Source: Nitrosomonadaceae bacterium
Lineage (GTDB): Bacteria; Pseudomonadota; Gammaproteobacteria; Burkholderiales; Nitrosomonadaceae
Assembly (NCBI GenBank): GCA_947471695.1
Contig: CANIWY010000017.1
Location: forward strand, 1 to 15,564
DNA length: 15,564 nucleotides
Direction of reading: 5' to 3'
The notes below the pieces were generated by a model. The model did no database searches. It saw nothing but the letters and a program-made list of their open reading frames with translations, and was not told where the DNA came from. Position numbers and translations under genes: made by a program. Shown piece by piece: positions 1 to 7,267 of this stretch (the stretch's first letter is position 1; the number at the start of each line of letters is the position of its first letter).

Positions 1-339
1 CAGCCACTACAAGAGTTGCGCGTTGATGGGGGCGCATCTCGTAGCGAACCACTGCTCCAATTTCAGGCGGATCTATTGGGTATACCAGTGGTCCGTCCAT
101 CCGTGATCGAGACCACTGCGCTGGGGGCAGCCTATCTTGCGGGTCTTGCGGTCGGTTTTTGGTCGAACATTGATTCAATCTCGACACACTGGCGGGTTGA
201 TAAGACCTTCAATCCAATGATGTCGAGAGGACGTGTGGCAGAGATTCGTGGGCGCTGGAGTGATGCACTCGGTCGTGCAAAAAATTGGGAGCCAAGCGCT
301 CAGTTAGAATACGCCCATCCTCCTGTGAAGTCCCTATGA
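1..339 (+). CDS. glpK: Glycerol kinase, C-terminal fragment (5' end outside window)
   Basis: This is the last 112 codons of an FGGY-family sugar kinase; the frame is open from the first base and stops with TGA at 337-339. Glycerol kinase phosphorylates glycerol with ATP to sn-glycerol 3-phosphate in the cytoplasm. The visible part carries [20 protein letters not shown], then [25 protein letters not shown], which follow the C-terminal ATPase lobe of E. coli GlpK almost residue for residue (the LRVDGGA adenosine-binding stretch and the [16 protein letters not shown] helix). The final 60 residues include the usual TF.P motif and a tryptophan-rich end ([13 protein letters not shown]). The stop codon overlaps the start codon of the next gene, which suggests translational coupling. 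The catalytic N-terminal half cannot be judged here. It is unrelated in function to the flagellar genes downstream. Confidence 0.95.
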   Translation, partial: QPLQELRVDGGASRSEPLLQFQADLLGIPVVRPSVIETTALGAAYLAGLAVGFWSNIDSISTHWRVDKTFNPMMSRGRVAEIRGRWSDALGRAKNWEPSAQLEYAHPPVKSL

Positions 340-1313
340 GCGTGAAGAGCCTGACCATTTATCTATTCACTGTCTTCCTAATGGGGATCGGTGTGGCCCA
401 GGCGATGGTGAATGTCAGTCCCATTCATGAGGAATCAATCACGTCCGACCAGGAGTCCTTGATGTGGCGCAAGATGATTGCAATCCATGGGAATGCGCGT
501 GCTCAGTATACCCTCGGGGTGATCTATGCTCAGGGTCAGGGGGCCCCTCAAGATTATTACGAGTCATTAAAATGGTTTCGCCTGGCCGCTCAGCAAGGGA
601 GCACACTCGCCCAACTCAACTTAGGAGTGATGTATGCCAATGGTCAGGGAGTGATGCGAGATTATGAATCAGCCGCAGATTGGTTTCATTTGGCGGCTGC
701 AAAAAGGAATGCACTCGCGCAGTATAGCTTGGGTGTGATGTACTCTAATGGGCAGGGGGTGGAGCAGAGTTTTGAACTCGCCAAGAAGTGGTATCAGTTG
801 GCTGCAGAGCAGGGTCATGTGCGTGCTCGATTCAATCTTGGCGTGCTATATAACAATGGGCAGGGTGTTGAGCAGGACTATCTGGAAGCGATCAGATGGT
901 ACTCACTCTCGGCCGCACAAGGCTTTGCACGTTCCCAGTTTAATCTTGGGCAGATGTATGAAGAGGGAGGTGGTGTAAAGCAAGATTACGGGGAGTCCCT
1001 GAAGTGGTATCAGATGGCAGCGGCTCAGGGTTATCTTCAGGCCCAGAATAATCTGGGGAGGCTCTATGCAGAAGGTCGCGGCGCTCCACAGGATTATGTT
1101 TTGGCCTATATGTGGTTCAAGATGGCGGCATCAAGGGGCGTCATGACAGCACAGAGGAATCTGATCGAGTCTGCCAAGATGATGATTCCCCCGCAAATTA
1201 TTGAAGCGCAAAGAATGGCCCGAGATTGTGAGATGCGTGATTACAAAGGCTGCGATGGTCATGGTCGAGTCGCCATGCCGATTTCAATTACACCCCAACC
1301 TCAATCGAATTAG
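336..1313 (+). CDS. Exported Sel1-repeat (SLR) protein, 325 aa
   Basis: Chosen start is the ATG at 336, which overlaps the glpK stop as ATGA. The frame stays open upstream to 285, but starting at 336 gives a clean signal peptide: [23 protein letters not shown], with cleavage likely after AQA. The mature part holds six complete 36-residue Sel1 repeats (about residues 53-268), each of the form AQ..LG.MY..GQGV.QDY..A.KWY..AA.QG, then a degenerate seventh. The C-terminal tail is not repetitive and has two cysteines (RDC...KGCDG). Sel1 repeats fold into alpha-alpha solenoids related to TPRs and act as protein-binding scaffolds. Export implies a periplasmic or secreted role. The partner and function are unknown; overlap with glpK suggests co-expression but not necessarily shared function. 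A second frame remains open past the stop (see findings). Confidence 0.9.
   Translation: MSVKSLTIYLFTVFLMGIGVAQAMVNVSPIHEESITSDQESLMWRKMIAIHGNARAQYTLGVIYAQGQGAPQDYYESLKWFRLAAQQGSTLAQLNLGVMYANGQGVMRDYESAADWFHLAAAKRNALAQYSLGVMYSNGQGVEQSFELAKKWYQLAAEQGHVRARFNLGVLYNNGQGVEQDYLEAIRWYSLSAAQGFARSQFNLGQMYEEGGGVKQDYGESLKWYQMAAAQGYLQAQNNLGRLYAEGRGAPQDYVLAYMWFKMAASRGVMTAQRNLIESAKMMIPPQIIEAQRMARDCEMRDYKGCDGHGRVAMPISITPQPQSN
492..1139 (+). repeat. Six in-frame 108-bp tandem repeats encoding Sel1 units
   Basis: Six consecutive 108-nt units encode the six full Sel1 repeats. Short nearly identical DNA words recur once per unit, for example those encoding NGQGV and KWYQ. The units have diverged at the nucleotide level but stay in register with no indels, so the array looks under protein-level selection. 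Copy number could vary between strains by recombination. Confidence 0.8.
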
Positions 1314-1668
1314 AAGACCTGGATAGGGTGTCGCAACGTGCAATTTCAGAGGGTCATCTTATCCTGGATATGGCCACAAATCATGTACCGGAAAAAGTCT
1401 TAGCATTGCAGTGAAATCAGTGTGTCTGTTGTACTGGAATACGCATCCTTCTCGCATCAATCCTCCCCCATCCAGAGCTATCTATATACCCAGACGCGGT
1501 TATCGGTCATCACGCATGTAGGAATTCTTCCTACATGTATGGTGGCGGAAGTCCTACCGCGAATTTGGAATAACGTCCATTTACTTAAAACCTACTGAAG
1601 TTGAGAATGCGTTCACTGGCTCAGGTATCGGATAGGGGTCTGCATCTTAACTGGAATGGAGTATACGA
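1314..1668. other. Gene-free stretch upstream of flhD (355 bp)
   Basis: There is no convincing complete gene here. The first 100 bases hold an open stretch in a frame different from the Sel1 gene (1241-1414) with no good start. The middle (about 1420-1510) shows nothing I recognise. The perfect palindrome at 1515-1537 stands out. The last 130 bases should hold the flhDC promoter and leader, but I see no sigma-70 promoter good enough to call. A Shine-Dalgarno GGAG at 1658-1661 precedes flhD by 7 bp. No T-rich intrinsic terminator is visible after the Sel1 gene. Confidence 0.6.
1515..1537. promoter_or_regulatory. Perfect palindrome, candidate operator of the flhDC promoter
   Basis: The arms CATGTAGGAA and TTCCTACATG are exact reverse complements separated by TTC. 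The core TAGGAATTCTTCCTA resembles inverted heptad sites of LuxR/FixJ-class response regulators, such as the RcsAB box near E. coli flhDC and BvgA heptads of the TTTCCTA type. A second TCCTAC lies 23 bp further on (1552-1557), about two helical turns, with a degenerate left half. The centre is about 140 bp before the flhD start codon. No T tract follows, so it is not an intrinsic terminator. The palindrome is seen directly; the operator role and regulator are inferred. Confidence 0.5.
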
Positions 1669-1986
1669 ATGGTTACTAACCAGATGTTGGGAGAAATCAG
1701 AGAGATCAACCTCGGGTACATGCTGCTTGCTCAGCAGATGCTGAGAGAGGATCGTGCTGCGGCCATGTTTCGTCTTGGGATCGATAAGGATGTTGCAGAT
1801 ATCATGGAGAACCTCACCGCCAGTCAACTCTTAAAGATGGCCTCGTCGAATATGTTGTTGTGCCGTTTCCGGTTTGATGACCGGTTGATGGCTGAGATGT
1901 TAACCAGTCATACCCGTGACCACTCGGTATCACAGTTTCATGCCGCCATTCTGTTGGCGGGTAAGACTGCCGAGGCAATTGTTTAA
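1669..1986 (+). CDS. flhD: Flagellar master transcriptional regulator subunit FlhD
   Basis: FlhD combines with FlhC into the FlhD4C2 complex that activates class 2 flagellar promoters with sigma-70 RNA polymerase. The 105-residue product follows E. coli FlhD (116 aa) along its length: REINLGYMLLAQQMLREDRAAAMFRLGI near the N-terminus, LTASQLLKMASSNMLLCRFRFDD in the middle, and FHAAILLAGK near the end. Cys65 matches the FlhD dimer disulfide cysteine of E. coli. It lacks the basic C-terminal tail of the enterobacterial protein. The ATG at 1669 has GGAG 7 bp upstream. It is separated by 25 bp from flhC and is clearly co-transcribed with it. The upstream region contains the palindrome at 1515-1537, the most likely site of input into the cascade. 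Confidence 0.96.
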   Translation: MVTNQMLGEIREINLGYMLLAQQMLREDRAAAMFRLGIDKDVADIMENLTASQLLKMASSNMLLCRFRFDDRLMAEMLTSHTRDHSVSQFHAAILLAGKTAEAIV

Positions 1987-2011
1987 GTCAGATACTTTTA
2001 GGATTTAGGGA

Positions 2012-2581
2012 ATGGCGACGATGCGAAATAAGAGTGTTCTGTCAGAGGCAAAACAAATTCAACTCGCGAGCGAGTTAATCAAGTTGGGCGCTCGTTTGCA
2101 GGTTCTGGAGGCCAACTCCAGCCTGAGTCGGGAGAGGTTGGTCAAGCTCTACAAGGAGATAACCGGCGTATCCCCACCCAAGGGGATGCTTCCATTCTCT
2201 GAAGATTGGTTCACGAGCTGGCAGCCGAACATGCACTCTTCACTGTTTATTAATATCTACAAGTACCTCACGACCTATACCGATACACATGGCATCGAGG
2301 CCGTGATCAAGGGTTATAAGCTCTACCTCGAACATATCGAGGCCAGTCAGTTGGATCAGGTTCTGAGCCTGACCCGGGCCTGGACGCTCGTCCGTTTTAT
2401 CGACAGCAAGATCCTCTCGCTTGCTCCATGCAGCCTATGTGCAGGTGACTTTGTGGTGCATACGCTTGAGCTTCATTCTCGTCATGTCTGTGGTCTGTGC
2501 AATATCCCTTCACGAGCCGGTAAGACCAAGAAGTATTCACAAGTCATCGCATCTAATACTCAGCAGCTCAGTGCTGCTTGA
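2012..2581 (+). CDS. flhC: Flagellar master transcriptional regulator subunit FlhC
   Basis: FlhC is the DNA-binding partner of FlhD. The 189-residue product has the family landmarks KSVLSEAKQIQLASELIKLGARLQ, RLVKLYKEITGVSPPKGMLPFSEDW, AVIKGYKLYLEH and LTRAWTLVRFIDS. It also keeps the zinc cysteines, CSLC at 140-143 and CGLC at 160-163, then PSRAGKTKKYSQ. Start choice is open. The ATG at 2012 has AGGA 8 bp upstream. A second ATG at 2021 (Met4) aligns exactly with Met1 of E. coli FlhC and would give the same cysteine numbering (137, 140, 157, 160). I keep 2012 for its ribosome site. A 190-bp gap follows before motA, so motA may have its own promoter as well as read-through. Confidence 0.96.
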   Translation: MATMRNKSVLSEAKQIQLASELIKLGARLQVLEANSSLSRERLVKLYKEITGVSPPKGMLPFSEDWFTSWQPNMHSSLFINIYKYLTTYTDTHGIEAVIKGYKLYLEHIEASQLDQVLSLTRAWTLVRFIDSKILSLAPCSLCAGDFVVHTLELHSRHVCGLCNIPSRAGKTKKYSQVIASNTQQLSAA

Positions 2582-2639
2582 GGAAGTATCCCCCAAAGGT
2601 CAGTTCATTCAGAGACTGGGCGGGCCTGATTATGCCGAT

Positions 2640-2661
2640 ACCCCTCCTGGAATTGGGGGGT
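2640..2661. other. Possible hairpin in the flhC-motA gap
   Basis: ACCCCTC (2640-2646) can pair with GGGGGGT (2655-2661), seven pairs with one G-U, around an 8-nt loop. No T run follows, so it is not a standard intrinsic terminator. The gap 2582-2771 also holds a GCCGATA word at 2634-2640 like a sigma-28 -10 element, but without a TAAA at the right distance, and a TATACA at 2743 with only a poor -35. A weak or attenuated promoter for motA is possible but not demonstrated. Confidence 0.25.
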
Positions 2662-2771
2662 GAATTCATTCCTGTTCCAGATTTCATTAGGATGGAGGCA
2701 TGTTAACTTCCTTCTTCAGATTTAACTGGTTAATGATGTTCTTATACATGACATTTTAGGGTGTAACTACA

Positions 2772-3632
2772 ATGCTGGTCATCATCGGATATGTAATTGT
2801 TTTGGCAGCTGTGTTCGGCGGTTTTGCGCTGGCCGGAGGTCACTTGGCGGCATTATTTCAGCCGGTCGAACTGCTCATGATTGGAGGATCTGCGATCGGG
2901 GCATTTCTGGTTGGTAATTCGGGCAAGGCGATCAAGGCGACCATGAAGGACCTCCCGAATGTCTTTAAGGGGTCGAAGTATGACAAGGCCCTTTATATGC
3001 AATTGATGGGTCTTCTCTTTGAGATTCTTGCGAAGGTCCGTAAGGAAGGATTGATGGCTATTGAAAATGATGTGGAAGAGCCTGAGCAGAGCCCGATATT
3101 TTCTAAGTATCCGGCAATTCTAGCCGAGCACCATGCCATTGAATTCATCACTGATTATTTGCGACTCATGGTGGGTGGGAATCTTGATGCGATGGAGATT
3201 GAGAACCTGATGGATTGCGAGATGGATACCCATCATCAAGAGGGTGCAATACCCGCAAGCTGTATCCAGAAGGTAGGAGATGGTCTGCCCGCATTTGGTA
3301 TTGTCGCTGCAGTGATGGGGGTGGTTCATACCATGGAGTCGGTGGGTCTCCCACCCCAAGAATTGGGGATGCTGATCGCAGCTGCATTGGTTGGAACCTT
3401 CCTCGGAATTTTGCTCTCGTATGGATTTGTAACCCCATTATCTTCGAAGCTGGAGCAACGGTTAGAGGAGTCTAGCAAGATACTCGAGTGCATCAAGGTC
3501 ACGTTATTGGCGAATCTTAATGGCTACTCGCCCGCACTGGCAGTGGAGTTTGGTAGAAAGGTATTGTTCAGCACTGAGCGTCCATCCTTCCTGGAGTTGG
3601 AAGAGTTTGTTAAGTCGACCAAGACTAAATAA
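2772..3632 (+). CDS. motA: Flagellar motor stator protein MotA (proton type)
   Basis: MotA forms the cytoplasmic-facing ring of the stator and pushes on FliG as protons pass. The 286-residue product has four membrane segments (about 1-20, 32-50, 170-190, 198-220) and the large loop between the second and third. Key residues fall at the same numbers as in E. coli: Arg90 and Glu98 (torque loop, KVRKEGLMAIEND), Pro173 (GDGLPAFGIVAAVMGVVHTM) and Pro222 (GFVTPLSSKLEQR). The AELG-like signature ELGMLIAAALVGTFLGILLSYG is present. The H+ stator type is inferred from this close likeness. The ribosome site is modest (AGGG 10 bp before the ATG). motB follows after 30 bp. Confidence 0.96.
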   Translation: MLVIIGYVIVLAAVFGGFALAGGHLAALFQPVELLMIGGSAIGAFLVGNSGKAIKATMKDLPNVFKGSKYDKALYMQLMGLLFEILAKVRKEGLMAIENDVEEPEQSPIFSKYPAILAEHHAIEFITDYLRLMVGGNLDAMEIENLMDCEMDTHHQEGAIPASCIQKVGDGLPAFGIVAAVMGVVHTMESVGLPPQELGMLIAAALVGTFLGILLSYGFVTPLSSKLEQRLEESSKILECIKVTLLANLNGYSPALAVEFGRKVLFSTERPSFLELEEFVKSTKTK

Positions 3633-3662
3633 TGTTCCGCACTGATCGAAGCAGGGGCATTC

Positions 3663-4631
3663 ATGGCTGAGGGAGCCGAACAGAAATCTGGGGGACCCAC
3701 ACAAAAACCATTTGTCATTAAACGCGTTAAGAAGCGTCATGGTGGTGGACACCCGAGTGGAGTGTGGAAGATTGCATATGCCGACTTCGTAACCGCGATG
3801 ATGGCCTTCTTCCTACTGATGTGGTTATTAAGTAGTACCGATGTAGGGACCTTAGACGGAATCTCTTCCTACTTCAAGACTCCGCTAAAGGTAGCACTCT
3901 CGGGGGGTGACAGGAGTGGTGATAGCGTCAATCCAATTAAGGGTGGCGGTAAGGATGTAGTGGAACGTGATGGTCAGGTGAAGGGTGGGGACTCTAAGAA
4001 ACAGAAAGAAGCTAAGAAGCTCGAAGCTCAGAAGGACGAGCTCAAGCGTGCAGAGGCCGTTCAGCTCAAGAATTTAAAAGAAAAGATTGAAGAGGCGATC
4101 AAGACCAATCCATCTCTGAAGCAGTATAAAGAGCAGTTGATGGTGGATATCACGACAGAGGGCCTACGGATTCAGATTGTGGACGAACAGAATAGGCCGA
4201 TGTTTGCCATCGGTCGTGCGGAGCTGCAGTCCTATACCCGGACCATACTTCGAGAGATTGGCAAGACCCTGAATGGAGTACCAAACAGGGTCAGCCTATC
4301 TGGTCACACCGATGCTAGGCTCTATCCAACTGGTGATAAGGGGTATAGCAATTGGGAGCTCTCAGCAGACCGTGCCAATGCCTCTCGTCGGGAATTGATT
4401 GCAGGTGGAATGGATGAGAGCAAGATTCTGCGAGTGGTTGGATTGTCCTCAGCGGTGATGCTAGATACTGAGAACCCGTTAAATCCAATTAATCGACGCA
4501 TCAGCGTCATCGTCATGAATAAAGAGTCGGAAGAGAATGTCACCAAAGAGAATGAACGGATTGTGGAGATTGGTATTAAGGAAGGAACGAATAAGGAGAA
4601 GATGATAAATGCAACTCCAAAATCACAATAA
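3663..4631 (+). CDS. motB: Flagellar motor stator protein MotB
   Basis: MotB anchors the stator to peptidoglycan and carries the proton-binding aspartate. The 322-residue product begins with a basic cytoplasmic tail (KRVKKRHGGGHPSGVWKIAYADF) and one membrane helix (about 38-57), with the essential aspartate at Asp41 in YADFVTAMMAFFLLMWLLS. A Lys/Glu-rich segment (about 108-145, coiled-coil-like) matches the plug and periplasmic linker region. The C-terminal OmpA-type domain has SGHTDA, NWELSADRANASRREL and NRRISVIVM. A charged tail of about 30 residues ends the protein. AGGGGC lies just upstream of the ATG. The last 23 nt overlap the next gene, which ties the methyltransferase to stator expression. 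Confidence 0.96.
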   Translation: MAEGAEQKSGGPTQKPFVIKRVKKRHGGGHPSGVWKIAYADFVTAMMAFFLLMWLLSSTDVGTLDGISSYFKTPLKVALSGGDRSGDSVNPIKGGGKDVVERDGQVKGGDSKKQKEAKKLEAQKDELKRAEAVQLKNLKEKIEEAIKTNPSLKQYKEQLMVDITTEGLRIQIVDEQNRPMFAIGRAELQSYTRTILREIGKTLNGVPNRVSLSGHTDARLYPTGDKGYSNWELSADRANASRRELIAGGMDESKILRVVGLSSAVMLDTENPLNPINRRISVIVMNKESEENVTKENERIVEIGIKEGTNKEKMINATPKSQ

Positions 4632-5427
4632 GCTAGTCATACCCCGAGTATTTCCATCTGTCTCAATATCGATGATGCCGCCGGTATTAACGGCGCTGAT
4701 CTCTCAGATTGTCGCTTTAATGGGGTCGAGCATAGTCACTGTCTTGATCTCACAGTTTGCGATGGAGTCATCACTAGATCCGTTGTGGTGGGGATTGATG
4801 CAGGGAATTTTTTCAGCAGCGGTTGGTCATTACTTGGGTATGGCCAGGTGGTGGTTACCAATCAATCTGATGTTTGTGCCTGCTATTTTATTGGTGTTAG
4901 CGCTGGACTTGTCACCGCTTTGGTTCTTGGGGGCATTCCTCCTGCTCCTCCTGATCTATGGGAAGGTATACCAGACTCAAGTACCTCTTTACCTCTCCAG
5001 TGGAGAAGCGATCGAGGCGGTCGCGTCACTACTACCTAAGGATCCTGGATTTTCATTTGTCGACCTTGGGTCTGGATGCGGTGGCCTCCTTCAGCAACTT
5101 AATAAGGCTCGACCAGACGGTATTTATCATGGGATTGAGGCGGCTCCATTGCCATTCATACTGAGCAAATTCCGTAGTCTTATTGGAGTATCTGACTGGC
5201 GTGTTAGTTGGGGTGATTTCTGGCAGATGGATCTTTCACAGCATGATGTGGTCTACGCATACCTCTCACCGGTACCGATGGCATTGCTATGGCGCAAGGT
5301 ACGGGAAGAGATGCGACCTGGCAGTATTCTGATCAGTAACAGCTTCGTGGTTCCTGGAATTGAGCCGGAGGTGACACTTAAGCTGGGTGATTTTTCTGGT
5401 TCGACGCTGTATTTATGGCGCCTTTAG
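4609..5427 (+). CDS. Membrane-anchored class I SAM-dependent methyltransferase, FAM173-like
   Basis: The 272-residue product has a hydrophobic N-terminal third with about three or four membrane helices (roughly 24-50, 60-78, 83-100, 104-119), then a compact Rossmann methyltransferase domain. Motif I is VDLGSGCGG (151-159), an acidic motif II residue is Glu177 in YHGIEAAPLPF, and the pattern GDFWQMDLSQHDVVYAYLSPVPM is followed by a conserved-looking EEMRPGSILISNSF. This order (membrane anchor, DLGSG, FW.-DL..-DVV, SNSF) recalls the FAM173/ATPSCKMT lysine methyltransferases, which modify membrane proteins such as the ATP synthase c subunit; the link is from memory of the family. The ATG at 4609 lies inside the end of motB and has AGGAG 11 bp upstream. 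Its substrate is unknown. Tight coupling to motB suggests a membrane partner in the motor or export gate. Confidence 0.75.
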   Translation: MQLQNHNKLVIPRVFPSVSISMMPPVLTALISQIVALMGSSIVTVLISQFAMESSLDPLWWGLMQGIFSAAVGHYLGMARWWLPINLMFVPAILLVLALDLSPLWFLGAFLLLLLIYGKVYQTQVPLYLSSGEAIEAVASLLPKDPGFSFVDLGSGCGGLLQQLNKARPDGIYHGIEAAPLPFILSKFRSLIGVSDWRVSWGDFWQMDLSQHDVVYAYLSPVPMALLWRKVREEMRPGSILISNSFVVPGIEPEVTLKLGDFSGSTLYLWRL

Positions 5428-5436
5428 GAGGATGCC

Positions 5437-6942
5437 ATGACATTGGTGCCAACTGAAAGTAAACAGGTGGGGTCGTCATTTCTAGGCAGAGATCTCCATC
5501 ATCTAAAGGCGAAGGGGGTTCTTAGCAGTAAGAACATAACGAGTCTTGAGAAGTGGTTAGATTTCTTTAGTTATGTAGATATTCCGGTATTACGCAGTAC
5601 GATTGATTCTCTCAGCCAACTCAGAGAGAGAGAAGACAAGATCACGGCACGTGAGATTTCAGCGGTCGTTTTGCGCGACCCAATGATGACTTTGAAAGTA
5701 TTGATTTATATGCAGGAGCGTCGCGTTCACAGTCATTCTGAAGAGATCACCACGGTCGAGCATGTCATCATGATGATCGGCGTTACATCTTTCTTTCAGC
5801 AATTTCAGAAGATGCAAGTGACCGAAGAAATCCTTGAAAAAAATCCAGAGGCGATGGACGGCTTTATGGCTACCATTGATCAATCTCAACGAGCGGCCTT
5901 GTATGCCTCTGATTGGGTCACTTTACGGCATGACATGGAGTCCGATGAGGTCATTATCGCGACCCTTCTGTATGACATTGTTGAGATACTGTTATGGTGC
6001 TTAGCACCAGAGTATGCAATACGAATAGCGCGAAAGATGCGTCAGGATCATTCATTAGATAGAGTGGCTATTCAGAAAAGTATCTTGGGTGTTAGCCTGG
6101 TGGAGTTGCAGTTACACCTGAGAGAAAAGTGGCATCTACCGACTCTCCTACAGACTCTGATGGATGATATTCGTAATGATTCACCTCGAGTTCAGAATGT
6201 CACATTGGCGGTTAAACTGACCATGCATTCATCTGATGGATGGGGTCACCCCTCGCTGAAAGGTGATTACGTCGCGATTGGGAAGCTTGTTGGCGTCACC
6301 CGTCATGAAGTCATGATGAGGGCTCGAAGAGCATCTTTGAAGGCGATCCGTGGGCTGATTAATGACGGCATGACACGACCCGCATCCTGGCTGCCACCCC
6401 TTCCTGAGGATGAGGATGCTGGGAACGATCCGAGTGCAATTATCGCGAGGGTGACGGGACTTCTGAGTCCATCTGCATCTAAGGATATGGATTTTGTTGA
6501 AGTTCTGTCTATCATTTTCCATGGTATCCATGCCGGGATCGGACTGAATCGAGTTCTCTTTATGGAGATCGATGATGAGCGTAGTCAGGCCACGGCAAAA
6601 TTCGTGATGGGTACAAAGGAGGCCTCTTTACTCAGAAGGATTCAGATTGACCTGGTTCATCAACATGTTTTTTCAAGATTGATGGGTAAGATGGAGTCGG
6701 TCTGGTATAGCGCAGAGACCAAGAATGAGCTTCAGTCACTCCTGTTAGAGGAGATGATCAAGACCATCTGGAAGGGTGTGGGAAATTGCGAATTTTTCGC
6801 TATGCCGATACTGGTGAATGGGGTGCCCATTGGACTGGTCTATGCGGATGGCGGTTTAAATCACCCAGTCTTGAATCTGAATGAGTATAACGATTTCCAG
6901 AGACTCTGTTTGGTGATGGCAAGCTCATTAGAGCAGGAATAA
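5437..6942 (+). CDS. HDOD-domain protein with C-terminal GAF-like domain
   Basis: The 501-residue soluble product has an HDOD domain over about residues 45-245: DIPVLRSTIDSLSQL, ISAVVLRDPMMTLKVLIYMQ, and ITTVEHVIMMIGVTSFF, the region typical of the family. The helix that would carry the HD pair in true phosphohydrolases reads LLYDIVEILLW, so the histidine is Tyr and catalysis is not expected. A helical linker (about 285-345) leads to a C-terminal alpha/beta region (about 350-500) that looks like a GAF sensor (GLNRVLFMEIDDERSQATAKFVMG, FFAMPILVNGVPIGLVYADGG). AGGAGG sits 5 bp before the ATG, and the gene follows the methyltransferase by 9 bp. HDOD proteins often act in signalling, sometimes in motility or c-di-GMP networks. 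The exact role here is unknown. Confidence 0.8.
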   Translation: MTLVPTESKQVGSSFLGRDLHHLKAKGVLSSKNITSLEKWLDFFSYVDIPVLRSTIDSLSQLREREDKITAREISAVVLRDPMMTLKVLIYMQERRVHSHSEEITTVEHVIMMIGVTSFFQQFQKMQVTEEILEKNPEAMDGFMATIDQSQRAALYASDWVTLRHDMESDEVIIATLLYDIVEILLWCLAPEYAIRIARKMRQDHSLDRVAIQKSILGVSLVELQLHLREKWHLPTLLQTLMDDIRNDSPRVQNVTLAVKLTMHSSDGWGHPSLKGDYVAIGKLVGVTRHEVMMRARRASLKAIRGLINDGMTRPASWLPPLPEDEDAGNDPSAIIARVTGLLSPSASKDMDFVEVLSIIFHGIHAGIGLNRVLFMEIDDERSQATAKFVMGTKEASLLRRIQIDLVHQHVFSRLMGKMESVWYSAETKNELQSLLLEEMIKTIWKGVGNCEFFAMPILVNGVPIGLVYADGGLNHPVLNLNEYNDFQRLCLVMASSLEQE

Positions 6943-7267
6943 TTCTTCTAATTTTCTGCAGCCTGTGACATTGAAAGAAAGCTGACTATCGACAGGTTCA
7001 TCTTCAGGTGTAATGGCATTGTGATGGGTAGCACAGTCGGTAATAAACCAGTGGAACGTTCTGAGAATTGTGATCTTGATCTGCAACAAATAATGCCTGT
7101 GCAAGTTTTTTAATAATCTGATTTGGCGAGGGTTATTCAATCCCGCCCTATCCAGCCTCATCATCAAATCATTATCAATCCTAAATAACGGCATAAATGC
7201 CTATCTATTTGAGAGATTGAATTCATGGCCGCCAGTCAATAATTAGGGATAGATACGAGGAGTCCGC
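6943..7267. other. Gap before flhB (325 bp), probable flhB promoter region
   Basis: No gene is convincing. On the minus strand a frame of 88 codons is open from 7194 to 6928, overlapping the 3' end of the HDOD gene. Its product is rich in His, Arg and Leu, has no domain I recognise and no strong ribosome site, so I do not call it. The 3' part should hold the promoter of the flhB-flhA-flhF-flhG-fliA operon. AACGGCATAAAT (7188-7199) resembles an enterobacterial FlhDC half-site, and GGCATAAATGCC (7190-7201) is a short inverted repeat. GAGGAG at 7257-7262 is the flhB ribosome site. A T run at 7107-7112 has no stem before it. Confidence 0.5.

Noticed and set aside
2634..2640. GCCGATA word before motA, like a sigma-28 -10 element
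   Set aside because: No TAAA or similar box lies about 15 bp upstream (2615-2618 reads ACTG), and the word is 130 bp from motA.
6928..7194. Minus-strand open frame of 88 codons in the gap before flhB
   Set aside because: No recognised domain, unusual composition, weak ribosome site, and it overlaps the end of the HDOD gene on the other strand. Not called without conservation evidence.
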